Shown here: in pieces, positions 38,480 to 47,219 of the stretch
Position numbering within the stretch: position 1 is the first letter of the stretch
Layout: the number at the start of each line of letters is the position of its first letter
DNA from: Histomonas meleagridis
Taxonomy: Eukaryota > Parabasalia > Tritrichomonadida > Dientamoebidae
Reading direction: 5' to 3'
Length of the DNA stretch: 64,000 nucleotides
Assembly: GCA_020186115.1 (NCBI GenBank)
Contig: WSYJ01000149.1
Location: forward strand, 310,001 to 374,000
Made by a program: the position numbers and the translations under genes
Notes under the pieces: generated by a model
What the model saw: the letters and a program-made list of their open reading frames with translations, nothing else
What the model was told of the DNA's origin: nothing
Databases searched by the model: none

Positions 38480-39400
38480 ATTTTGTATTATGGGACTGAA
38501 AATAATAAGGTGTACTCAATAGACTTCCATTAAACTTTAAGAATAAATAATACTATGAATAATAATTAATTTTTTGTTGTTATGAATTTTTCATCATTTT
38601 TTTCACAAAAATTATCATCAAATTATATGAAAATCATACAATGAAATATGATATAAAATATTCGATTTATCAAATTTAATGCGTTAATAATAATAATAAT
38701 ATATGAAAACAAAATGAATTTAGGAAATGTTTATTTCAATATTTAAATATTTCCTCTTTTATCCTTGTGAATCTTTTAATTTTATTATGTCGTCACATTT
38801 ATGATGTTGAATTTTGTCTGCAAATAATCGAATAATTTCTGCATTTTTCTTTTCTGATGCTATCATAAGCGCTGTTTTATATGTTTATAAGTAATTCCAA
38901 ATGTTTATATGAAATTTCATATTTTTTAAAAATATTTTAAATAAAACAAAAAAATATTTTTAGCATCGATATCAATATTCTCTTGTTCAAGAAGTAATTT
39001 AACGATTTCTGTATGACCTTTTGAAGATGCTAACATAAGTGCTGTATAAAATAATTTAAATAATTTCCAAATATTATTTTGAAATATCAAATTATAAAAA
39101 TAAATATTAAATATAACAAATAAATATCTTTATCATTAATATCAATTCCTTTTTGTTCAAGAAGTAATTTAACTATTTCTGAATAACCATATATAGATGC
39201 ATCAATAAGTGCTGTTTCAAATAATTTAAATAATTTCCAAATATTATTTTAATACTAAAAATTATTAAAATAAATTTTAAATAAAACAAACAAATATCTT
39301 TAGCATTAATATCAATTCCTTCTTGTTCAAGAAGAAATTTAACTATTTCTGTATAACCATTTTTTGAAGCATTTGTTAGTGCTAAAAATATTTAAAAAAA
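38480..39400. repeat. Third copy of the BEACH 3' end / ankyrin array junction
   Basis: From 38480 this matches 60254 onward in the same orientation: the last BEACH codons (VLYYGTENNKVYSIDFH and stop), the intergenic AT tract, then ankyrin modules on the minus strand. The left arm (49240 downward) is the same in inverse orientation. Some differences (gcgtta, atgaaaac near 38685) agree with the left arm against the right arm. Upstream the similarity ends at about 38480, so only about 50 bp of BEACH coding sequence came along. Confidence 0.88.
38800..39400 (-). repeat. Ankyrin module array, four modules at 170 bp pitch
   Basis: Minus-strand repeat starts (gctg on the plus strand) are at 38871, 39041, 39211 and 39381, three intervals of exactly 170 bp. 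Modules read for example TALIDASIYGYSEIVKLLLEQKGIDINDKDI and, last, TALMIASEKKNAEIIRLFADKIQHHKCDDIIKLKDSQG followed by a stop. The last module equals the end of the 47.4 kb array, whereas the upstream end joins a DUF3447 gene. Confidence 0.85.
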
Positions 39401-39495
39401 AATTTAAAAATTTTTATGAAACGATGAAATATTTTAATAAAAATCTAATGAAATAAACAAACAATCTTGCTAAAATCAATGTATCTATTGTTAAT

Positions 39496-40608
39496 TCAAT
39501 TGTTATAAAGTTCCACATTTCCAGAAAAACCCGAAATTTTCAAAAAATCAATAGGAATATGATTACTTTCGAGAAAATATTGAGTAATATATAAATTCCC
39601 TGTTATGATTGAAGCAATGAGAATATTTTCATTTATTTTCATTCCTTCTTTAAGTAAAAATGATAAAAGTTCATAATTATCATGTAAAACACATTTTACT
39701 CCTAATTCTTCTAAATTCTTAATTTCTTTTAACTTATTATCATAAAAATATTTAAAGATATCATTTCGATGAAATTTTATTGCTGTTTCATATGCCCCTT
39801 CAAATGTTGAATGATTTTGTTCACATAAATGAATTATTTCTTCATTTCCACCTGCAATTGCATATTTACCTGTTTTATTTACTTTCGAACCATTCATAAG
39901 TAAATATTTAAAACATTTAATTGAAGAAAAAAATGCTGCATAATCAATTAATGTAACATTTTTATGATTAATAAATGAATATCTTTCATAAAGTGATGGT
40001 TTAATTCTTTGATTGAAGTCAAAATTTGTTTGTGATGATACTTCTTGAAGTTTTTCTATTTCATCATTCCGAATTATTTTCGCAATTTCATTCTGATTTA
40101 TTCCTTCTTTAACATATTTCTGATGAAGTTCCCAATTATTCGCTTTAAGTTTTTCAAGGTTTTTGGAGAAATATTCAGAAAATTGATAGCGATAGTTTAA
40201 AACGAAATGTGCTTTAAAATGTGAAAAAAATAAATTTTTCATATTTTTAGTAATCGATGAGTTAATTAAACCTTTTTCTATCAACTTTCCGATAAGATAA
40301 TTAGATTCTTGTGAGTTATTTTTCCGAAGGAATTGAGAAAAGACGTCAATTATTGAAACTTGATTTTTATTTACATCTCGTTCAATTAAATTCAAAAACT
40401 CAATAATTATATCTATATTTTTCAGTCTTGTTACAAACAAAGTGTAAATGAAACGGCAGATGATCAAGTTGAATGAATACGTTCGTGAATTATCATAAAA
40501 TTCGCGTAATGAAGAAACAGATGTATCAAGATTGTTTGTATTTATGTTATAAATTATTTCTGTAAGTGCAATTAAGTCTGGAAAAGAATTTATCTTTGAT
40601 GTACTCAT
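39496..40608 (-). CDS. DUF3447/ankyrin-repeat protein (N-terminal ORF)
   Basis: From the Met at 40608 (MSTSKINSFPDLIALTEIIYNI) the ORF has 370 codons. I take this start because it lines up with MLPSIQTIHTIERIIFDI of the 20.0 kb paralogue; the frame is open upstream to 40740. Shared blocks are EGINQNEIAKIIRNDEIEKLQEVSSQTNFDFNQ, KPSLYERYSFINHKNVTLIDYAAFF, CFKYLLMNGSKVNKTGKYAIAGGNEEIIHLCEQN and FLLKEGMKIN. The frame ends SGNVELYNN at the first spacer, and four ankyrin modules follow downstream. Function unknown. The join to the modules is the same problem as at 20.0 kb. Confidence 0.75.
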   Translation of the reverse strand: MSTSKINSFPDLIALTEIIYNINTNNLDTSVSSLREFYDNSRTYSFNLIICRFIYTLFVTRLKNIDIIIEFLNLIERDVNKNQVSIIDVFSQFLRKNNSQESNYLIGKLIEKGLINSSITKNMKNLFFSHFKAHFVLNYRYQFSEYFSKNLEKLKANNWELHQKYVKEGINQNEIAKIIRNDEIEKLQEVSSQTNFDFNQRIKPSLYERYSFINHKNVTLIDYAAFFSSIKCFKYLLMNGSKVNKTGKYAIAGGNEEIIHLCEQNHSTFEGAYETAIKFHRNDIFKYFYDNKLKEIKNLEELGVKCVLHDNYELLSFLLKEGMKINENILIASIITGNLYITQYFLESNHIPIDFLKISGFSGNVELYNN

Positions 40609-40740
40609 TCCAATGCTATTAAATAACACTGAAAAAAATTTTAATGGACATGTGATATGAATTTTTATATAAGTATTAATATATAAGAACAAAACAGTCG
40701 GTTGACACTCTAACCGTAATTTCTTCTCAAAAATTATCAT

Positions 40741-41071
40741 TCAATTTCATCTATCAAAGCGGCTCACATTTTTTCCTAGAAAATTTCGGTTATTTTTCTG
40801 ATGTTTATTCTTTACATATATCGTCATTCAATATTGAAAAGTTTATTATTAGAAAAAGTTTCATCTTCGAATTAAATGATTTACTTACGTACTTTTTCCT
40901 TCTTATCCTTCGCGCTGGTTATTTTTTACTATATCATGTCAATCAGCGAGCTCTTATATATAATGATTTGTTTCATTTTTTTTATCAATTTTTTTCTTTT
41001 TTTATCTTCTCTTTATTTTATTCTTAACTTATTATTCTTCTTTTATCAGGATCCAGTATAAACTGCCCTAC
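40741..41071. other. Intergenic region
   Basis: Pyrimidine-rich on the plus strand. A 61-codon frame at 40876-41061 is a run of Phe/Leu/Ile/Tyr codons and is not considered a gene. Confidence 0.4.
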
Positions 41072-41735
41072 TTAAAATTTATTTTTTTCCAAGAAATCTC
41101 GGCGGTTGAATGCATTACTTACGATTAAAAATAAACAATATTTCTTCCATATGATGTACTATTTATTTCTTGAAATATTAAGATTTTTGATAAAATTTGA
41201 CAGATAATCAAAATTTATATTGAAATAAATTGAAAAAATCTTTCTATTACATTTTTACAAAAAAATAAAATAAATACATTTTGAATTGAAAAAATAATAG
41301 TTTTGAATTCAATTTTTTTGATGTATTTTGCGTTTTTTGTTTTTTCTCTCTTCTTTTTCTAAATTCTAAATTTATTTCAGAAAATATATTATCACATTAT
41401 TACATGGAATTTCTCATATTAATTTCAAAATTGAATTATGCTTTCATGATGATTTATTCATCATTTCTCTTAATTTTTTTCCTTTTCTTCTACTTTTTCA
41501 ATTTCTTCTTTTTCAAGACCCGGGGAAGATATCTTCGGAAAATTTATAAAAATGTAAAAGAACCATTTTTTTTATTTTATTTTTATATAGAATTTAATTA
41601 TCTGTCATATTTTATCAAAAATCTTAATTTTTCAATAAATAAAAGATACATTATTAGGTAGAAATATTGATTATTTTTAATCGTAAGTATTACATTATTC
41701 CACGAGATTTCTTGAGAAAAAATAAATTTCCGAAG
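41072..41735. mobile_element. Fold-back element with arms of about 180 bp (MITE-like)
   Basis: The left arm (about 41072-41265) and right arm (about 41560-41735) are imperfect inverted repeats. Examples: CCAAGAAATCTCG (left) pairs with CGAGATTTCTTGA (right); TTACGATTAAAAATAA pairs with TTATTTTTAATCGTAA; ATTTTTGATAAAATTTGACAG pairs with its near complement near 41605-41625. The centre (about 41266-41560) has only a low-complexity open frame (41404-41661). No transposase and no clear target duplication are seen. Confidence 0.65.
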
Positions 41736-42940
41736 AGACCGTTTATGAATTTATCGAATAATCGTTTTTTATTCAATTTAGTGTGCCGCACCTTTAAATA
41801 AGATTTTCTTTTCTTTGTTAAATTTGATGCCTTTGAAAATTATATAATTTTCCTACAAATCAATTTTTTTATGATAATATAAATAATGGTTATTCTAGGT
41901 ATAATAATTTAATAATTTCTTTCCTATCATAAATATCAATCAATTGATATATCAATTATATAGAAGTCCAATGATTTTCCCGTTGATTGATGAATAATTT
42001 TTTTGAACTAAGAACAAAATAATTGTATTAAACTTTGATTTTAATCTTCATATATGGATTAAAATTTCTTCTTACATTATTTATATTATCTCTCACAGAA
42101 ACTCGACTTATTAAAAACACACATCACGATAGAAAGTGGGTAATTAATGTTATGTTTCAGAATTATATTTAAAAATTATTCTAAACATTCAACACAGCAC
42201 TTATGAAAGCATCTAATAATGGTAATCTAGAAATAGTTAAATTACTTCTTGAACATTAAGGAGTTGATATTATGGTTATGATCTATGTTTATTATAAAAT
42301 CAGTTTAACCGATTTAAATAAAAAGTGATTGAACCTCAAAATATCTTCTTTAATAAACAATATTTTTTAAGATTAATAAATACATTTATTATGAAAATAG
42401 CTATTTAAATTCAAATTGTAATATTATATTCAGAATTTAAAGAGAGAAAGAAAATTAGTAAAATTGATTATTTATAAATTCGAGCCTTTTCTTCCTGCTT
42501 ATAGGATATTGATCTAAGTTATTTTTTAGATATTAACTTCAATCATTTCCATGATTTTGTTCTCGTTATTTTTGATTTTGTGCGTAATCTGTAGTTGATA
42601 TATTATTGGTTTTTTCAATAAAATATGATATTTTCTTAATCATCTTTTTCTCGAAGTCAATACAAATTGTCATGTGAATTACATTATTAATTAATATTAA
42701 AATTAAATTAATTTATTTTCTTAATAATAATTTTGTAAAAATAGAAAAGAGAGATGGCGGAGACACTTTTTGAGCTTTGCTCAAAAAGTGGCATTACTTG
42801 TAAAAAATTAATAAATAAAAACATAGAATGAATCTCATGGTGAAATCCATTCACATCTTTAATTTTATTTGGAATACTTAAATTTTGAAATATGTTAATA
42901 GGTAATATATGCCCGAATGTGCATTCACATATCGAAAATA
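41736..42940. other. Intergenic region with one ankyrin scrap and a hairpin
   Basis: A single ankyrin repeat relic lies at about 42195-42275 (plus), reading TALMKASNNGNLEIVKLLLEH and then TAA. A perfect short hairpin is described separately. Otherwise AT-rich without genes. Confidence 0.5.
42764..42790. repeat. Perfect 12 bp stem hairpin
   Basis: CACTTTTTGAGC, TTT, GCTCAAAAAGTG: a perfect 12 bp inverted repeat with a three-base loop. It stands alone in an AT-rich intergenic stretch. It could be an RNA stem or the end of a lost element. Confidence 0.85.
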
Positions 42941-43690
42941 ACTTATATACTACAATTCATTAATGAATAACTTTATTATCTTTCTGCCATCCCAAAGGCA
43001 GCTCATCATTTATCTCATATACTTGAAGTTTTTCATTAAAAAATATTTCATTATTCAACCGAAACGCATCCATCTTGCCCAAATCGTTTTATGAAAATAT
43101 TCTGAATCTTCTCAGATCCCTTTCCGAAGGAAGTAAAACCTGGTTCAAAAAGTTGAAAATCCAATTTTTTTCAAATAAAAATGACGGTTGAAAACCGCTA
43201 TAAATGATGAGATTGGAACAATTGCTAAATGAAACTTGTTCGATTTCAGGATATGTAAGAAAACATAAATTTTTATCATTTATTATATTCATTTTCCATT
43301 TTAGAGCATGTCCATTCGAGGCTAATAAAAAACATATCTGCAATTATTATTATTTGAAAAAATATGATATATTAAATTAGATCGAATAAAAAATCGGTTT
43401 GGGTGGTAAATTCTCATCTACTTGATATTTTAATTATACATTCTATAGTCTTTGGTAAATATTAAAAAAAAAAAAAACTAAAATAATTCATTACAGAATT
43501 ATCAGGAAGAACGAGTAATGGAATGGGTTTTCTTCCTTTAATTTGTTTTAGTTTGAATTGAAACAATTCACATAGCGATGGCATTAAAAAAAAGGTTTTC
43601 TTTTTGGAAAAGTGCTGAGCAAATTTGATAACTTTTTTTGCTGCCCCAATCAGAGTATTTCCTTTAAAAATTATATGGTCTTTAAACATG
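42941..43690 (-). pseudogene. Unidentified gene relic
   Basis: Minus-strand pieces in different frames look formerly coding: MFKDHIIFKGNTLIGAAKKVIKFA (from 43689), then SNGHALKWKMNIINDKNLCFL and VSFSNCSNLIIYSGFQPS (43343 down to 43089), then MDAFRLNNEIFFNEKL and INDELPLGWQKDNKVIH with a stop at about 42960. HALKWKMN is reminiscent of a WD-repeat end, but I cannot name the family. Stops separate the pieces. Confidence 0.4.
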
Positions 43691-44028
43691 AATGTTTATA
43701 ATTTTCTATAATAAAAAAAAATGATCATTCATTAATTTCCTATAGAAAGTTTATAATTTCATTTCACACATGAAAATACACAACCATTTACATATTTAAT
43801 AAATTTTCTATTTATTAAAATTACACATAGAGGCATATTCCCAATTTTATATCGAATCAAAAAACGTCTTGCGAAGAATTACAACAACTTCCATCACTAC
43901 ATTTTCAGTCAACAAAAGTTTTTTGCTTTGTATATCAAGAGCAGATGTTACAGCCAAACACTTTTGTGAAGGCTGTATTTAAGAGCTGCTGTAGCCTTGT
44001 TCGTATATGAAAAAAAAATATCTAATTT
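43691..44028. other. Intergenic region
   Basis: AT-rich, no gene seen. Confidence 0.4.
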
Positions 44029-46092
44029 TCATATTAATATATAATTATCTTCCATAAAATCTTGAGCAAATGGATCTTCTTCAATACTCAGTGGTTTGTC
44101 ATTTAATGAAAAGTTTTCTGATGTTCCTGCTGTAGGAACAATAATTTCACTATTTTCTTTACTTGATTTATTTTGCTTATGTCTACGTATAATAATAAAC
44201 ATTATCAATATACCACAAATTATTATTATTATCACTGCAATTGGAATACTTATTGCAATAGCAATGTTCGTTTTGCTATTATCTCCATCATTTTGTGTAA
44301 AAAGTGTGAAAAAATTAGAATAAAAAACAAAATATTTGGAATAAATTATAACAGTGTATTTATAATATATAGAATCGACATAAACGTAACTGAGACCGGA
44401 ATATTTCATTTGAGTCTTTGATATATATGAGTAAAGAATTATTGTTTGAGTAAATGAAATAGAATGAATCGAAACAAAAGTATGTGATAAACTGTTGTCA
44501 TATTGATTAAATGCATTTGATTTATTTGTTGTACTTGATTTAGTGATAACATTCGAATCAGTAAATGCATTTGATTTAGAAAAAGTATTGGATTTAGTAA
44601 ATGATTTGGTTGGCTCTGGAATTGGTATTTTGATACTTGCTATTTCACCAATGTTTCCTGCATTATCTACAGCCGCAACGTGTACATAGTTTCCGTTTTT
44701 TATTTGTTCTTTTATTAATTTGATAAAATTATTTTTTGTTTGAGATAATAATTCACTTGAGGTAGAACTATTATTTGGAGTTATTTTATATTTATATATT
44801 TTGATTCCTGAAGATACTTCAACTTCAACCTCAGCCGTTGAAGCGATTAAATCATCATTATTCCTTGAGTATGCTTCAATTTTATATTTATACAATGATC
44901 CAACATCAGTTCCTTTGATCATAACTGTATATTCTTCTTCATTATAAGAAATATTAACTACTGGTGGCTCAAAATCTTGTGCTGAATGATCCTCAATAAA
45001 ATTATCATAAGTCCTTTGCTTTAAATAAAATATTGTATTTGCAATAATTTGACCTTCTATTGGCCTTGAATTACTTAAACCTGATTGAATCACTGCCGTA
45101 TTATTATTTGTTGTTAAGTAATAACCATGAAGAAGTCCGAATTCACCTCTTTCTGTATTACCGTATGATGCCCAAACATCTCCTGTAGATGCACCAGATG
45201 CAGATATAGAATTCAAATATATAGTTGATACTTTTGAACCAATTTTATAAGGGTAGTTCATAAGTAATCCATCTTGTATAACTTTTGCATTGTTCGTACT
45301 ATAGCCCACATAAGATGGTTTTCCGCCATTAACAGTTGAATCAGCTCCTGATACTTTAATTCCAAAAAGATCCCGAATTGCAAGCAGGCTTTGAGCATTA
45401 CTTTTGATATAAAAATTATCATCAATGGAATCATATCCAGTAAATACACCATACCCTTTTTTTATATATTCAGCAATAACATTTGTGGCTGTTGTTGTAA
45501 GAATATTATAACCAGAACTATACTTCGCTGAACCAAAGAAAATCACATCATAGTCATATATGAAATTTGGTTCTACTGAAATATTAGATTCAAAATTATT
45601 TATTGAAATTGGTGTGACATATATTACTTGTTCGCCTGTTCTTGGATCAACTCCATTTGGATTGAAGATTGTGGTGCTGGTTTTTGTTGACATAGTGCCA
45701 CCTTCTAATATAGCCTTAAGGGCAGCTGATGAAGGCAACGAATACTGTGTAAAATCATTACCAAATGTGAAATTAACTAAAGATGTGTTATAGTCGCCTT
45801 TATCCAAATTTGTTTGACCATTGTAACCATCAATTTGACTTGGGTAAACATTTAGAACATTTATAAAAGTCCCTTTTATATATGTGCTAATTTGTCCCCA
45901 ATTGGTCAATTCACCATTGAGATTACCTTTGCTTTGAAAAATTTTATAATACACATTACTCTCTGATAGATTCGTCCAAGAAAGATATGTTCCTCCTCTT
46001 TTATATGCATATGATGAATTACAAGTTGCCCTAGATGTAAATGTAAGTGGTTCTGAGAGTGCATGAACAAGGAAATAGATCATAAAAACCAT
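44029..46092 (-). CDS. Single-pass surface protein with signal peptide and Ser/Thr-rich stalk
   Basis: The 687-residue product starts with a hydrophobic signal-like segment (MVFMIYFLVHALSEP), followed by a large ectodomain. Its core, YDYDVIFFGSAKYSSGYNIL...VIAEYIKKGYGVFTGYDSID, resembles a flavodoxin-like (ThuA or DUF5057-like) fold; this is a weak guess. An immunoglobulin-like section follows (PPVVNISYNEEEYTVMIKGTD; YVHAAVDNAGNIGE-like), then a Ser-Asn-Phe repeat stalk (SNTFSKSNAFTDS). One membrane span (about 618-645, IPIAVIIIIICGILIMFIII) precedes RRHK and a short acidic tail. This is the usual trichomonad surface-protein plan. Ligand unknown. The N-terminal Met pair leaves some start uncertainty. 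Confidence 0.75.
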   Translation of the reverse strand: MVFMIYFLVHALSEPLTFTSRATCNSSYAYKRGGTYLSWTNLSESNVYYKIFQSKGNLNGELTNWGQISTYIKGTFINVLNVYPSQIDGYNGQTNLDKGDYNTSLVNFTFGNDFTQYSLPSSAALKAILEGGTMSTKTSTTIFNPNGVDPRTGEQVIYVTPISINNFESNISVEPNFIYDYDVIFFGSAKYSSGYNILTTTATNVIAEYIKKGYGVFTGYDSIDDNFYIKSNAQSLLAIRDLFGIKVSGADSTVNGGKPSYVGYSTNNAKVIQDGLLMNYPYKIGSKVSTIYLNSISASGASTGDVWASYGNTERGEFGLLHGYYLTTNNNTAVIQSGLSNSRPIEGQIIANTIFYLKQRTYDNFIEDHSAQDFEPPVVNISYNEEEYTVMIKGTDVGSLYKYKIEAYSRNNDDLIASTAEVEVEVSSGIKIYKYKITPNNSSTSSELLSQTKNNFIKLIKEQIKNGNYVHVAAVDNAGNIGEIASIKIPIPEPTKSFTKSNTFSKSNAFTDSNVITKSSTTNKSNAFNQYDNSLSHTFVSIHSISFTQTIILYSYISKTQMKYSGLSYVYVDSIYYKYTVIIYSKYFVFYSNFFTLFTQNDGDNSKTNIAIAISIPIAVIIIIICGILIMFIIIRRHKQNKSSKENSEIIVPTAGTSENFSLNDKPLSIEEDPFAQDFMEDNYILI

Positions 46093-47219
46093 TGAAGCAA
46101 CTTTTAAACTAAATCATTTTTGAATGAGCGATCAAATTTTCATAGCAACTGTTCTGAATTGAATGTTGTTCAAAAGTGTTTCGGCAGTTATCAGGCTTTC
46201 TTTGAACGATTGGTACGAATAAAACATAAGTGGAGAAACTTCAAATACCGGGAGTCAATACTTTTTTGACTACATGGGCTATACTGTAAATTGATTACCC
46301 CAAGTCTCAAGGAAATTCTGATGGACAATATTGAGATATTATAACGAATTTGTTGATTATTTTTGTTATGTAAATTGACAGAAAGGGCGACAAGTACGTT
46401 TATTTTTTACATTTTTTGACAAAATGAAAATATCTTTCCTTTTAAAGATATTATTTAGATATTATTATAATATTTATATATAGAATATGTGTTGAACATT
46501 TTAATATATGTGAATAAATTCGATTCAATATTTTTGTTGAGTTATAAGAATAATTAAAAAAATAAATGAGTTTTCTCCGATACGTACAAAAGAAATCTTA
46601 CAGTGCCATCAACGAACAGGTTTAAAGCCAAAAAGACGATCAAATATTTTTTTTAGTTAAAAAGTGGAAAATTTTTAGCTTCCAATGGTCAAATTTTTGT
46701 TCATAGCTATATAAGAGTGTTCCTCTATATATAGTAGAGGTTTGATAATTTTCATCAAGAATTTTTTATTTTTACCACACCTATGATATGCATAGAGAAC
46801 TATTTAGAAAAATAGCTAAAACTTGTCCATCAGCTTTTAAAAGATATTCTAAATATAAATATTATACATTGAATAAATTGAAAATATTCCAAAAAAATGG
46901 AACATTGTGTCGGTACTTCATAAGGTATTTTTTTTTTTTATCATAGAAAATTTTATAATTGCTAAACATTACTATTGATTGTGACTAGTCATCATATTCA
47001 CCTCCGAAAAGTATGGCAAAAAATATAATTTTTATGTTAAAGTTGAGTGAAATCATGACTTTTTTGAAGACTTAACAACAATTACGAAATTTTGGAGAGA
47101 AAAAAAATGGCAGCGACAAAAAACATTGTGTCAAATGCAAATAAAATGTTAGAGAAAGACAGGTACACCAAATTCAGCAGTAAAAGTTAAAAAAATGAGA
47201 ATGAACTTATTTTAGTTTA
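46093..47219. other. Intergenic region
   Basis: AT-rich, no recognisable gene. The left arm of the large inverted duplication begins at its right edge. Confidence 0.45.

Noticed and set aside
40876-41661. Open frames of 61 and 85 codons rich in Phe, Leu, Ile and Tyr
   Set aside because: They follow pyrimidine-rich tracts, one inside the fold-back element, and lack any domain or conserved pattern.
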